Source: Clostridiales bacterium
Lineage (GTDB): Bacteria > Bacillota > Clostridia > Peptostreptococcales > Anaerovoracaceae
Direction: 5' to 3'
NCBI GenBank assembly: GCA_015243575.1
Contig: CP042469.1
Span: forward strand, 3,066,929 to 3,130,928
Length of the DNA stretch: 64,000 nt
Below are positions 47,485-55,738 of the stretch, piece by piece. The notes under the pieces are model-generated. The model saw only the letters and a program-made list of their open reading frames with translations, ran no database searches and was not told where the DNA came from. Both the position numbers and the translations under genes were made by a program. Numbering within the stretch: the stretch's first letter is position 1; each line of letters begins with the position of its first letter.

Positions 47485-48729
47485 TTATTTTACGGACTGA
47501 GTCTTTATGAACTTGAATTCCTTGCTTGTCACGGATTCATCCGTAATTGTCTTGATATAGGCGGTATCCTTGATTGCATCGCCGTTATCATCGAAGGAGA
47601 TCTTTCCGGTCACGCCGTCAAAGCTTACCTTTGCAATCGCATCACGAATCGCCATGGAGTTCAATTCCGCGCCGCTTACATCCAATGACTGAAGAGCGTT
47701 GTAAATTGCCATATACGCGTCATATCCGAGAGCAGAAACCGCTGCAACGGTATCGGTGTTGGCATTATAGGTAATATTTTTAGGATCGGAATTTAGATAT
47801 GTCTTAAAGTCGGTGACAAATTTTGCTGCTACAGGATTACTGGTATCATTTTCATCAAAGAAAGTTGAAAATGCAACGCCAACGGAATCCTTTGAAATGA
47901 TTGTTGCATTTTCCCATGTGTCGCCGGCAAGTACCTGAGCATTGATTCCATTTGCCCTGATCTGGGGCAGAATCAAAGTTGCCGTGGTGATGGACGAAGG
48001 AATGAATACGACATCAGGATTTGCACTCTTAATTGTTGTCAGAATCGCATTGAAATCTGACTCATTTGTCTGATAGGTTTCGTCCGCGACAATCGTTCCG
48101 CCTTGTTCCGTAAATGCTTTTTTAAAATATCCCGCAAGACCAGTGGAATAGTCGTCGCCGTTCTGGCTGATGACTGCAGCGTTTTTAAAGCTCTGATCGG
48201 TGGCATATGTTGCCATTACAGTGCCCTGGAACGGGTCAAGGAAGCATACTCTGAAGTAAATGTCATTTCCCAGGGTAACCTGAGGATTTGTGCAGGATGC
48301 GCCTATCGCCGGAACTCCTGCATCAGCAAAGGTCTGGCTTGCAGCAATCGATACGCCGGAGCCATAGGAGCCGATCACAGCAACTACGCCCTTAGAGATC
48401 AGTGACTGTGCAGCTGTTACGGCAGCAGTCTTATCGGACTGGTTGTCAACTTCGACCAATTCGATTTTGTACTCTTTTCCATCGATCGCTACAGTAGGAG
48501 CTACGGAATTGGCAAAGCGGGCTCCAAGAACTTCCTGCATTCCGCCGCCGCCATTCTCACCTGTGGTCGGTTCGAAAACGCCGATTTTGATCGTGTCGCC
48601 TTCCACCGCGATGCTCTTGACTGCAGAGCCATCTGGTTTTTCCTCATCAGCAGCCCCGCCGCCGCCGCAACCTGTAAGGAATGCGCTGAGCAGCATTAAG
48701 ACTACCAATAACAATGAGAGCTTTTTCAT
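47485..48729 (-). CDS. ABC transporter substrate-binding lipoprotein 1 (LivJ/LivK type)
   Basis: 414 residues, signal peptide with lipobox AFLTGC followed by a Gly-rich linker. Type 1 binding fold with IGVFEPTTGENGGGGMQEVL, GASCTNPQVTLGNDIYFRVCF and AGDTWENATIIS. First gene of the operon with its own promoter and AAGGAGG. A hydrophobic amino acid is the expected ligand on family grounds, but the ligand pocket was not analysed. Confidence 0.94.
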   Translation of the reverse strand: MKKLSLLLVVLMLLSAFLTGCGGGGAADEEKPDGSAVKSIAVEGDTIKIGVFEPTTGENGGGGMQEVLGARFANSVAPTVAIDGKEYKIELVEVDNQSDKTAAVTAAQSLISKGVVAVIGSYGSGVSIAASQTFADAGVPAIGASCTNPQVTLGNDIYFRVCFLDPFQGTVMATYATDQSFKNAAVISQNGDDYSTGLAGYFKKAFTEQGGTIVADETYQTNESDFNAILTTIKSANPDVVFIPSSITTATLILPQIRANGINAQVLAGDTWENATIISKDSVGVAFSTFFDENDTSNPVAAKFVTDFKTYLNSDPKNITYNANTDTVAAVSALGYDAYMAIYNALQSLDVSGAELNSMAIRDAIAKVSFDGVTGKISFDDNGDAIKDTAYIKTITDESVTSKEFKFIKTQSVK

Positions 48730-48747
48730 TATTTCTCCTCCTTAAGT

Positions 48748-48818
48748 TGCCACACATATTGTGCGGCATGATTCGACATCCCGCTTGTCTCTCACGGCTT
48801 TTTAGCGGCAAGAGACAA
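48748..48818 (-). promoter_or_regulatory. Structured leader of the liv operon
   Basis: Two hairpins in the 5' untranslated region: TTGTCTCT/AGAGACAA (48785-48818) and TGCCACACA/TGTGCGGCA (48748-48768). The second ends just before the ribosome binding site. No known riboswitch class recognised. Confidence 0.45.
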
Positions 48819-48826
48819 CCATTTCC

Positions 48827-48854
48827 ATTATACCAATTTTAGTGAAAAAGTAAA
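48827..48854 (-). promoter_or_regulatory. Promoter of the liv operon
   Basis: Minus strand TTTACT, 16-base spacer, extended -10 TGGTATAAT. Confidence 0.65.
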
Positions 48855-49071
48855 TAGTACCGCCTAAAGTTATCCCCTGTGCGTCACTGGGAATTTATAC
48901 AGGGATATCGGTTCGTGAGATTGCTTTGCCTCCAGCCCCTTTCTACCTTCATTATTGGAAAAGAATATTGCTTACAAGCACAAAAAAATTAACGCATAAA
49001 GTTACCCTCGTCATATTATTAAAAAAGGAAGTAAAAAAACAGAGCTTTTTATATATTAAAAGGGGTGTCCT

Positions 49072-49671
49072 ATGAGATACAGACGTCAGCAGTACAATCT
49101 GCCTCAAGATAATCAAGCATGCCTTACATTTGAACAGTTTAATGTCCTGAACAATGTTATCTCCTTATGGCAGCGATTTTCGATGTGGAGATGGGTTCTT
49201 TTTCTCTCTAAACTCGAACAATCTCCCTACGTCAGTGCGGTTGATAAGCGGATTAATCAGGTCCCGGTCGATTTTTATAATACCTTGAGGGTATTTTTCG
49301 GCGAAAGGCTGGCAGAACAGTTCCTTGCATTGTTCCAAAGTTATGTCCTTATCCAGATAAAACTTATGGATGACCTAATCAGCGGTAATCAGGAGTCGGT
49401 GGATACTTTAACGCAGAATCTTTATGCAAAAGCAGACGAAATTGCGGCACTCCTATCAAAGCTTCCTTATTGGCAGCAAGAACAGTGGAAAACACTTCTT
49501 TATCAGGACATCAGCGCAAGTCTTGCAGATTACAGGGCAGCCTTATCAGGAGATTATGAAATGGAAATCAGCATTTATGAACGAATCCTTTTAAATGCCT
49601 CAGAAATAGGGCAATATATGGCGCGGGGCATCTTCTATGCAGGGAAGGATCCCATCCTATTACGAAGCTAA
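49072..49671 (+). CDS. Hypothetical protein, 199 aa, helical
   Basis: Soluble, mostly helical protein without signal peptide, rich in Gln, Leu and Trp (FEQFNVLNNVISLWQRFSMW). The sequence is not recognised. AAAGGGG precedes the ATG. It is oriented away from the liv operon and shares the 340-base intergenic region; that region, apart from the liv leader and promoter, is AT-rich with no other gene. The downstream 190 bases contain a separate promoter for the next gene. Confidence 0.75.
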   Translation: MRYRRQQYNLPQDNQACLTFEQFNVLNNVISLWQRFSMWRWVLFLSKLEQSPYVSAVDKRINQVPVDFYNTLRVFFGERLAEQFLALFQSYVLIQIKLMDDLISGNQESVDTLTQNLYAKADEIAALLSKLPYWQQEQWKTLLYQDISASLADYRAALSGDYEMEISIYERILLNASEIGQYMARGIFYAGKDPILLRS

Positions 49672-49694
49672 TGTTCCAGTATCATACATTCTGC

Positions 49695-49723
49695 TTGGTT
49701 TGTCCTTATAGATATGCTACAAT
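49695..49723 (+). promoter_or_regulatory. Promoter before the structured leader
   Basis: TTGGTT, 17-base spacer, TACAAT. Confidence 0.55.
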
Positions 49724-49732
49724 AGGTATCAA

Positions 49733-49830
49733 AAGGGGCACTGATAGAGATTCGAAAATATTTCGCTGCAAACCGCTGGAGAATCCAGTAGAATCAGTCC
49801 GAAGTAGACTTGAGTAATAATCGTGTCGCT
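49733..49830 (+). ncRNA. Structured 5' leader, possible three-way junction, unknown class
   Basis: ACTGAT (49740-49745) pairs with ATCAGT (49793-49798). Inside are two hairpins: CGAAA/TTTCG (49753-49765) and CTGG/CCAG (49776-49788). Outside, GTC/GAC can pair. The leader lies between a promoter and the rubredoxin-like gene. It fits no riboswitch consensus that I can recall. Confidence 0.3.
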
Positions 49831-49862
49831 TTAAATTGACAGAGCAGAAAGGAGAATAGAAA

Positions 49863-50192
49863 ATGTTGTGGAAATGTACTGTTTGCCGTTATACTCATGA
49901 GGGCGACACCGCGCCTGAAGCATGTCCAAAATGCGGCGCTCCTGCCGAGAAATTTAACAGCTTATCGGATGAGGACACACAGAAGATTTATACCTCCGAC
50001 AGAACCAATGATATCCACATGGAAATTATAAATCTGGCAATGGCTATCACGGAACTGGCAGAGGAAGGAATTGAAATCAACCTCGATCCACCCTGTGTAT
50101 CCGTCTTTGAAAAAGCAAAGCAAGAAGCCTGGGTCATCAAGCAAAGATCAAAAGCAGAGCTTTCGGGACATATGGAAAAAGGAAAATGGTAG
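49863..50192 (+). CDS. Rubredoxin-like zinc/iron-ribbon protein
   Basis: 109 residues. The N-terminus is a rubredoxin-type ribbon with Cys at about 5, 8, 21 and 24 (CTVC...CPKC), as at the C-terminus of rubrerythrins. The rest is a helical domain (HMEIINLAMAITELAEEGIE and KAKQEAWVIKQRSKAEL). Such proteins pass electrons in oxygen-stress defence, or use the ribbon structurally. AAAGGAG precedes the ATG. It is alone between a promoter and a terminator. Confidence 0.8.
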   Translation: MLWKCTVCRYTHEGDTAPEACPKCGAPAEKFNSLSDEDTQKIYTSDRTNDIHMEIINLAMAITELAEEGIEINLDPPCVSVFEKAKQEAWVIKQRSKAELSGHMEKGKW

Positions 50193-50276
50193 TATTGTAA
50201 AGTGATCTGCCCGAGTATTTTTAAAATACACATTAGGAATAACAGAGTCACTGTTATTTAGATCATCTGTTTTAAT

Positions 50277-50318
50277 TTGAGCGATTAAGAAATGTTTTCT
50301 AATCGCTCTTTATTTTGC
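50277..50318 (+). terminator. Terminator of the rubredoxin-like gene
   Basis: GAGCGATTA (50279-50287) pairs with TAATCGCTC (50300-50308), followed by TTTATTTTG. Confidence 0.85.
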
Positions 50319-50370
50319 TTTGCATAATTTTACGTCGCGCTTCCAGACTATAGTATGGAGGTGATTTATT

Positions 50371-50979
50371 TTGCAAGGACAATTAAGTCAAAAGGAAAGA
50401 ATGTTTTTAGAGGATTTAAAAACGGAAGAAGATCTTTGCGTTACAAAGTATACAAGCTATGCACAGCAAGCGCAAGATCCCCAGCTCAGTCAGCTGTTCA
50501 ATCAGCTCGCGAATGCAGAGCAGCAGCATTATAATACAATCAACCAACTGATACAGAGCAACGGTCAGAACGGGGGACAACAAAGTCAAAGCGGGGGACA
50601 GCAAAATCAGAGCAGCCAGGGTGGGCAAAGCGGACAAGGCGGTCAGCAAGGCGGACAAACCTGGAAGCCTTCTGCCGGCGGAAAACAATTGAACCAATCT
50701 GCAGCGCAAGCCGCTCAGCAACAGATGCAGTCTGCCTCTGCTAACATTAAGCTGAACGGAAGCGGAGCAAGCGGTACGGCAAATAACACAGATAAAGTCT
50801 TGCTTCAGGATATGCTCTCTACAGAAAAGTACGTATCCAGTGCATATGACACAAGTATCTTTGAATCCGCACAGCCAACAGTAAGACAAGCGCTCCAGCA
50901 CATTCAGAAGGAAGAGCAGCAGCATGGAGAGCAACTCTTTCAGTATATGAACAGCCATGGGATGTATCAGGTTCAGTAA
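50371..50979 (+). CDS. CotF-like spore coat protein
   Basis: 202 residues. Two ferritin-like helical halves (LEDLKTEEDLCVTKYTSYAQ... and LLQDMLSTEKYVSSAYDTSI...) are joined by a Gly/Gln/Ser-rich repeat linker (about 67-125). EEQQHGEQLFQYM and the terminal MY-Q match spore coat CotF-domain proteins. This implies the organism sporulates. The start is a TTG with a perfect GGAGGTGA seven bases upstream. Confidence 0.88.
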   Translation: MQGQLSQKERMFLEDLKTEEDLCVTKYTSYAQQAQDPQLSQLFNQLANAEQQHYNTINQLIQSNGQNGGQQSQSGGQQNQSSQGGQSGQGGQQGGQTWKPSAGGKQLNQSAAQAAQQQMQSASANIKLNGSGASGTANNTDKVLLQDMLSTEKYVSSAYDTSIFESAQPTVRQALQHIQKEEQQHGEQLFQYMNSHGMYQVQ

Positions 50980-51004
50980 ATCATTTCATGAATGGCAGAC
51001 AGAG

Positions 51005-51046
51005 AAACCCCAAACAACTAGAAATTGGTCGTTTGGGGTTTTTTAT
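51005..51046 (+). terminator. Terminator of the coat protein gene
   Basis: CCCCAAAC (51008-51015) pairs with GTTTGGGG (51031-51038), then TTTTTT. Confidence 0.92.
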
Positions 51047-51063
51047 GAAATTTTCTAAAAAAA

Positions 51064-51606
51064 TTATTGCTTGAAGATAACTTCCCACTCCCTCTTTAGA
51101 ATGGCGTACTGAAAGGTGTTTTCATACTTGGGCGTTCCGTCGGGATAATTCGTAAAAGATATGAACTCTAGGAAGCAGGCTTCTTTGCGCATTCCAAGTC
51201 GTTCACAGAGTTTTTGCGAACGAATATTATCCTCTTCCACATAAGCATAAATCCTTCTTCCACTCTTTTCGTGGAACAGATAATTTAATAATGCTTTGGC
51301 GGACTCGTTTGCATATCCTTTCCCTTCAATTTTATCATTGAATTGCCAACCGACACTGTAGGTATCCGGTTCTTCTTTCATTGCAAATAGGTTTCCAATT
51401 ATTACATCATTTTCTTTCAGACATACAGCAAGCTGTGTTGGATCTTGACTTCTATGCTTAACCGCAGCAAGGGCATCTTCAAAGGTATTAAGTTTTTCAT
51501 CAAGAAAGCAATTTACACGCGGATGTGAAAGATAATCCAGTAGTCCAGCAGCATCTTTCTCTTGAAACTGCCTGATAATCAATCTTTCTGTTTCAATTCT
51601 CATCAT
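51064..51606 (-). CDS. GNAT family N-acetyltransferase (RimJ/RimL type)
   Basis: 180 residues. N-terminal ETERLIIRQFQEKDAAGLLDY and the acetyl-CoA region FNDKIEGKGYANESAKALLNYLF with VEEDNIRSQKLCERLGMRKE mark the Acetyltransf_3 group, which modify ribosomal proteins or small amines. Start at 51606 (AAAGGTGGTG upstream) is preferred to the open frame reaching 51666. Confidence 0.85.
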   Translation of the reverse strand: MMRIETERLIIRQFQEKDAAGLLDYLSHPRVNCFLDEKLNTFEDALAAVKHRSQDPTQLAVCLKENDVIIGNLFAMKEEPDTYSVGWQFNDKIEGKGYANESAKALLNYLFHEKSGRRIYAYVEEDNIRSQKLCERLGMRKEACFLEFISFTNYPDGTPKYENTFQYAILKREWEVIFKQ

Positions 51607-51642
51607 AATGGCACCACCTTTTCGCTTCACTACTGAAAACGT

Positions 51643-51675
51643 TGGGCTGTACTGGTTTCGGGTCAATACAGCCCA
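51643..51675 (-). terminator. Hairpin after the collagen-like gene
   Basis: TGGGCTGTA and TACAGCCCA arms, then ACGTTTTC on the minus strand; weak T-tract, so a likely but not certain terminator. Confidence 0.5.
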
Positions 51676-51733
51676 AGTCTCTCCTCTATTCTATTGAAAA
51701 GCGCCATTAAATACAAGTCTGAAACTGCATATT

Positions 51734-52378
51734 CTAACAGGTACTTAACCACGGTGTAAGACGCAGAGTATCACTCGTACTGAGACTCTGCCCTATTGTA
51801 AAACCGGATAAATTTTGTGATCTAAAATTAATGGGCGGTGCATCCGCCGTATTAATCCCAGCAGTAATTCCCCCTATATTGGAACCATTGACTTGATTAT
51901 ATACTGCCAGATAGTAGATTGAATTTGCACTAAGTACAGTCGCAGCAGTTAATGGAAGCACCACAAGTCCTGCATTGATAGAAGTCACTGTCTGTGTTGC
52001 AGCGATCACTGTCGCTTGAAAGGTTGAGGTAGGCCGTAAAATTGCCATTTGGAAACTGCCGCTTCCGCCTCCCCTCTGCGTAACATATGCTGCCATTTGG
52101 CTTACTGTTCTATCGACTCCGCATTCAAACACCAAAGCTCCAACCGCTTGGTTGTTTCCACCGCCTTGATTGAAAGAAATCACAGCGTTAATGCTGCCTA
52201 TTGAACAAGTCTCAATTGCAGATCTGGTTCCGTTTTCACCACGAGGTCCTGTGGGGCCTGTGGGGCCGCTTGATCCTGTTGGGCCCGTGGGGCCGCTTGA
52301 TCCTGTTGGGCCCTGAATACCCTGAGCGCCAAAAGGTCCCTGGGGTCCTGTCGGACCTGTCGATCCTGCTGGTGTCAA
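51734..52378 (-). CDS. Collagen-like surface protein (start uncertain)
   Basis: At least 214 residues. The first 50 are Gly-X-Y triplets, mainly GPT/GPQ/GSS, which form a collagen-type triple helix. The C-terminal about 160 residues are a BclA-like or C1q/TNF-like beta-rich domain ([25 protein letters not shown]). Such proteins form the hairy nap of exosporia or spore surfaces. No ATG or good ribosome binding site stands before the triplets: the frame opens after a TAA near 52400 and the first usable codon is a TTG at 52378. In the next frame, a GTG start (VPIRINIF) would join the triplets if a run of six T lost one base. Confidence 0.7.
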   Translation of the reverse strand: MTPAGSTGPTGPQGPFGAQGIQGPTGSSGPTGPTGSSGPTGPTGPRGENGTRSAIETCSIGSINAVISFNQGGGNNQAVGALVFECGVDRTVSQMAAYVTQRGGGSGSFQMAILRPTSTFQATVIAATQTVTSINAGLVVLPLTAATVLSANSIYYLAVYNQVNGSNIGGITAGINTADAPPINFRSQNLSGFTIGQSLSTSDTLRLTPWLSTC

Positions 52379-52430
52379 GTCAGGACTAAAAAATATTTAT
52401 CCTTATTGGCACCTTTTCAATCTATCCATT

Positions 52431-52525
52431 CATATTTGTTTGATTGAAAGTTCTGCTTTACTATGGTAAACTTACTTTATATATCTACCGTGTAGAACTT
52501 TTGTGAAACGGTAGCATGGGAAATT
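52431..52525. repeat. Cassette promoter block, copy A
   Basis: About 90 bases, clearly homologous to 53119-53213. Both contain TTGAAA, a 17-base spacer and TAAACT with TATGG before it (here -35 at 52443, -10 at 52466). It drives the plus-strand gene at 52572. Confidence 0.75.
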
Positions 52526-52571
52526 AACGCTCGGTGAGCAAGTTTATATAATGTGCGAGGTGGTGCAATAA

Positions 52572-52919
52572 ATGTTTAATGAAATTTGTATCTATGAGGC
52601 AAAGATTGAAAAGCAAGAGGAAATTGAGCAACTTATGAAAGAGGTTGCCGCCTTTTATATGGAGCAGGATGGTGTTATTGAAGTTAGATATATCAAACGC
52701 ACCCACCGCCAAACAGATTTTAATGCCGTTAAAGAAGGGGCATTGCCTGTTCGCCTCACACGCAATGTAGGCAAAGTCACTTATGTTTTACATTGGACTG
52801 TTAGAGATGAAGAAACTCACGCAAGGGTGTCAAAGTTAGGGTTAGAGCATTTTTACAAGCGGTGGAACAGATGCTTAACCACTATGCCAAAAATTATTTT
52901 GGGTGAAAACATTGTGTAA
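52572..52919 (+). CDS. ABM-like small alpha/beta-barrel protein
   Basis: 115 residues resembling antibiotic-biosynthesis-monooxygenase/dimeric alpha-beta barrel proteins (MFNEICIYEAKIEKQEEIEQL ... FYMEQDGVIEVRYIKRTH). These are a mixed family of small oxidoreductases and stress proteins. A GAGGTGG precedes the ATG. Only gene of the first accessory cassette; the promoter block is before it and the hairpin block after it. Function not known. Confidence 0.65.
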   Translation: MFNEICIYEAKIEKQEEIEQLMKEVAAFYMEQDGVIEVRYIKRTHRQTDFNAVKEGALPVRLTRNVGKVTYVLHWTVRDEETHARVSKLGLEHFYKRWNRCLTTMPKIILGENIV

Positions 52920-52951
52920 GGGTATGAGCACACCCTCTGTTAGTGTTTAAC

Positions 52952-53093
52952 TTCACCTACACAATAAAATCCGACTTATCACGAAATTGAGCCGTTGCAT
53001 CTAACTTGACGCAACGGCTCTTGCTTTGTCTACATGCCAAGAATAGTCCAGTCAATACTTGCATAAAGACGGTGAACGGATTTTAATTTTCAT
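52952..53093. repeat. Cassette end block, copy A
   Basis: About 140 bases homologous to 55739-55877, beginning TTCACCTACACAAT. Holds the hairpin GAGCCGTTGC/GCAACGGCTC (52989-53020) and, on the minus strand, a frameshifted version of the mini-ORF ending WTILGM. Confidence 0.75.
53030..53093 (-). pseudogene. Frameshifted copy of the WTILGM mini-ORF
   Basis: GGAGG precedes an ATG at 53093, but the 64-base span is not a multiple of three. The frame ending in the stop at 53030 reads KSVHRLYASIDWTILGM, against KSVPRNAWTILGM in the intact copy at 55818-55877. Confidence 0.5.
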
Positions 53094-53118
53094 AGCACCG
53101 AACTCCTCCCTATTGTCT

Positions 53119-53213
53119 ATATTTGATTGATTGAAACTTCCATTTTGCTATGGTAAACTTATTTTTATATTTACCGAGTAAAACTTTTTTGAAATAGCAG
53201 TGAGGAAAAAATG
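53119..53213. repeat. Cassette promoter block, copy B
   Basis: Partner of 52431-52525, with TTGAAA at 53131 and TAAACT at 53154, spacing 17. It precedes the AraC-type gene. Confidence 0.75.
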
Positions 53214-53302
53214 CCCCGAAGGGGTGTGTTGATATTTGCTTGATTCGCATTCGGCGGATCAGCATAATGAAAACTTTACTTTGAAAATGAGGAGGGAACA
53301 AT

Positions 53303-54124
53303 TTGATTACCAAAAGTGGCAAGCAATTCAATATGTTTCCCTCACATGCAGGGCTGAGAAAATATATTCTATATTACAATATCGTATTTCCAGAAAATGA
53401 TACGTTTACAGCGCACTATACGCTTATGCCTAACGCTTGCGGAACATTGTCCCTTGCCTTTGATGGAACCGCTGTAATTGTTGAACTATGGGGAGCATCC
53501 CTAACCCCTGTTTTGTTAGGAATGGAACCAAATAGTTATCAGGTCCTGTTGCTTATCCAACTTTCGCCCTATGGTTTGTATCAAATCACACGCCAAAGCC
53601 AAGCGGAGTTTGCAGACAAACGCCTTTCGCTTGAAGACATTGACAACGAGCTATTTCATTTGCTGTATCAAGCCTTTGTAATGTCTAGAACCGCGACAGA
53701 TTTAGCAAATATTTGTGAAAAGATTTTATACAGGCGTATGGAAAAGTACGTTATTTCGGACGCTTTGTTATTAGCGTCTACTGTGATTTCTGATAGTCAT
53801 GGACAAGTACAAGTGAAAGAAGTCGCCCGACAATCCGGTTATAGTGAGCGACAGCTAAACCGCTTGTTTCTTACACAAATCGGAATGAATATTAAAAACT
53901 ATGCTCGTTTAACCCGTTTTAACTACGTGTTAAAACACATTCAAACGTCGCCTTGCTTTTTTGCGGCATTATCGCAACAAGCCGGATATTTTGACCAAGC
54001 CCATTTTGATAAAGATTTCAAGGCTATCAGCGGTGTTACCCCTCAAAAGTATCTGAAAACAATGTCGGATTTTTACTATGACGGAACAGAGATATACGAT
54101 ACAATATCCTCAAAGGAGGATTAA
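53303..54124 (+). CDS. AraC-family transcriptional regulator
   Basis: 273 residues starting from TTG with GGAGGG upstream. The N-terminal sensor half is beta-rich (DUF6597-like; FPENDTFTAHYTLMPNACGTL). The C-terminal half has two helix-turn-helix units: VKEVARQSGYSERQLNRLF and LSQQAGYFDQAHFDKDFK, then GVTPQKYL, all standard AraC signatures. It likely controls the linked VOC gene, four bases downstream. Confidence 0.88.
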   Translation: MITKSGKQFNMFPSHAGLRKYILYYNIVFPENDTFTAHYTLMPNACGTLSLAFDGTAVIVELWGASLTPVLLGMEPNSYQVLLLIQLSPYGLYQITRQSQAEFADKRLSLEDIDNELFHLLYQAFVMSRTATDLANICEKILYRRMEKYVISDALLLASTVISDSHGQVQVKEVARQSGYSERQLNRLFLTQIGMNIKNYARLTRFNYVLKHIQTSPCFFAALSQQAGYFDQAHFDKDFKAISGVTPQKYLKTMSDFYYDGTEIYDTISSKED

Positions 54125-54127
54125 AAA

Positions 54128-54598
54128 ATGAAATATCAAGGTTGTCTCTTAGCGGTTAAAGATATATCCGCTTCTAAGCATTTTTATGAAAATGTGCTTC
54201 ATCAAAATTCGGTCATGGATATTGGCGTGCATGTAACCTTTAAGGGCTTTTCTCTGCAACAAGGTTATGCTGAACTCGTTGGATTGGCCGTCGATAGTGT
54301 GAAAGAACAGTCACACAACTTTCAAGTCTATTTTGAAGTGGAAGATTTAGACAAAGTGTATACTGAACTGAAAAGCATATCCGGTTTGCAATGGGTACAT
54401 GAAATAAAAGAATACCCATGGGGGCAGCGTGACATTCGGGTATATGACCCAGACAAGCATATTGTGGAGATTGCAGAGGATATGAATACGGTTATCAAAC
54501 GCTTTTTTAATCAGGGTATGTCGTCAGAAGAAGTCGCTACACGCACAATGTTTCCTCTTGAGGTTGTAAAACAGTATGCGTTAGGCTTTGGTATGTGA
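54128..54598 (+). CDS. VOC family protein (glyoxalase/bleomycin-resistance fold)
   Basis: 156 residues: a VOC domain (about 1-120; LAVKDISASKHFYENVL, and DPDKHIVEIAED with the metal Glu) and a C-terminal helical tail (GMSSEEVATRTMFPLEVVKQ). Such proteins bind or modify small toxic compounds. AAAGGAGG overlaps the araC stop, so translation is coupled to the regulator gene. Confidence 0.85.
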   Translation: MKYQGCLLAVKDISASKHFYENVLHQNSVMDIGVHVTFKGFSLQQGYAELVGLAVDSVKEQSHNFQVYFEVEDLDKVYTELKSISGLQWVHEIKEYPWGQRDIRVYDPDKHIVEIAEDMNTVIKRFFNQGMSSEEVATRTMFPLEVVKQYALGFGM

Positions 54599-54663
54599 TA
54601 CACGGCGGCTTTGGTAAATCAAAGCCGCTATTTTATTCCAAACAAGATCGGAGGAGAGGGAGA

Positions 54664-54870
54664 ATGAGTAAATATAAGCCGCTCTGGAAGGCGATAGGTC
54701 AACGCACGGAGAACAGCTTCGCGCTGACCTATGCCGAGATTGAACAGATTCTGGGCTTTCCCATCGATCACGCCTTTTTAACCTTCAAGAAGGAACTGCC
54801 CGCCTACGGCTACGAGGTGGGTAAGATCTCCATGAAGGCACAGACGGTGACGTTCAAACGCTGCGTTTGA
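54664..54870 (+). CDS. Small DUF7662-like protein
   Basis: 68 residues. SKYKPLWKAIGQRTENSFAL followed by FEQILGFPIDHAFL-like sequence and VGKISMKAQTVTFKR matches a widespread small family of unknown function often near mobile DNA. The ATG at 54664 has GGAGGAGAGG upstream; 23 codons of open frame before it have no support. Confidence 0.7.
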   Translation: MSKYKPLWKAIGQRTENSFALTYAEIEQILGFPIDHAFLTFKKELPAYGYEVGKISMKAQTVTFKRCV

Positions 54871-54925
54871 CAAGCGGCTGCGTTTCTGCCATCATCGGCT
54901 TCACCCATCTAAGAGGAGGAACACT

Positions 54926-55648
54926 ATGAACTGGGAGCCATGGACAGGCTGTTATAAAATAAGTGATGGCTGTACAAATTGCTATTTTTATGGGCCGTAT
55001 GCAAAACGCTACGGTCAAAGCACCATACAAAAAACAGATAAATTCGATTGGCCTGTAAGAAAAAATGCAAAAGGTGAATACAACATTAAAGGCAACAAAA
55101 TTCTTGCAACCTGCTTTGCGACGGACTTTTTTCTTCCCGAAGCGGATGAATGGCGTAAAGAGGCTTGGGCGATCATCAAGGAAAGAACAGATATTGAGTT
55201 TTTGATTTTGACAAAGCGAATTGACCGCTTCCCCCAATCGCTTCCGTCTGATTGGGGGTCAGGCTATGACAATGTGAATATTGGCTGTACTGTCGAAAAT
55301 CAAACACTCGCCGATTACAGGCTTCCACTCTTTTTATCCTATCCGATAAAGAGGAGGTTTATTGCTTGTGCTCCACTTTTAGAAATGATAGATTTAACGC
55401 CCTATCTTCATGGAGTAGACCATGTTACCGTTGGCGGCGAAACAGGACGAGAAGCCCGTATGTGCGATTATGATTGGGTACTTAATATCCGTGAACAATG
55501 CGTAAAAGCAGATGTAACCTTTTGGTTCAAGAATACAGGCTCACTTTTCAAACGCAACGGTGTAGTGGAAAAAATAAATCCATTTAAGCAAAACAGTGTG
55601 GCAAAAGAGCTCAATATTGATATTTCAGATGGGAAAAGGTTGTTCTGA
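54926..55648 (+). CDS. DUF5131 (phage Gp37/Gp68-like) protein
   Basis: 240 residues. N-terminal Cys cluster GCYKISDGCTNCY (Cys about 9, 16, 19), FPDATDFFLPEADEWR-like ATDFFLPEADEWRK, LILTKRIDRFPQSLP and VTVGGETGREARMCDYDWV are the family marks. Many members are carried by phages and mobile elements; a radical-SAM-like fold has been suggested but the function is unknown. Last cargo gene before the recombinase operon. AGGAGG before the ATG. Confidence 0.85.
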   Translation: MNWEPWTGCYKISDGCTNCYFYGPYAKRYGQSTIQKTDKFDWPVRKNAKGEYNIKGNKILATCFATDFFLPEADEWRKEAWAIIKERTDIEFLILTKRIDRFPQSLPSDWGSGYDNVNIGCTVENQTLADYRLPLFLSYPIKRRFIACAPLLEMIDLTPYLHGVDHVTVGGETGREARMCDYDWVLNIREQCVKADVTFWFKNTGSLFKRNGVVEKINPFKQNSVAKELNIDISDGKRLF

Positions 55649-55738
55649 TCAAATCAATGGAGTAAAGCATTATTGCCTATTTTACTTCATGAATGTTCTG
55701 AACGAACCAAATGAGAAATCCCTCTTTTGGTGACTAAG

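Noticed and set aside
49740-49800. Hammerhead ribozyme, suggested by CTGATAGAG and a later GAAG
   Set aside because: The core CUGAUGA and GAAA are not intact and the helices are not in the right order.
49740-49800. Cyclic-di-GMP riboswitch, suggested by GCAAACC
   Set aside because: The second conserved block and the tetraloop receptor are missing.
52201-52389. Plus-strand open frame over the collagen repeat
   Set aside because: Shadow of the repetitive Gly-Pro triplet coding on the other strand.
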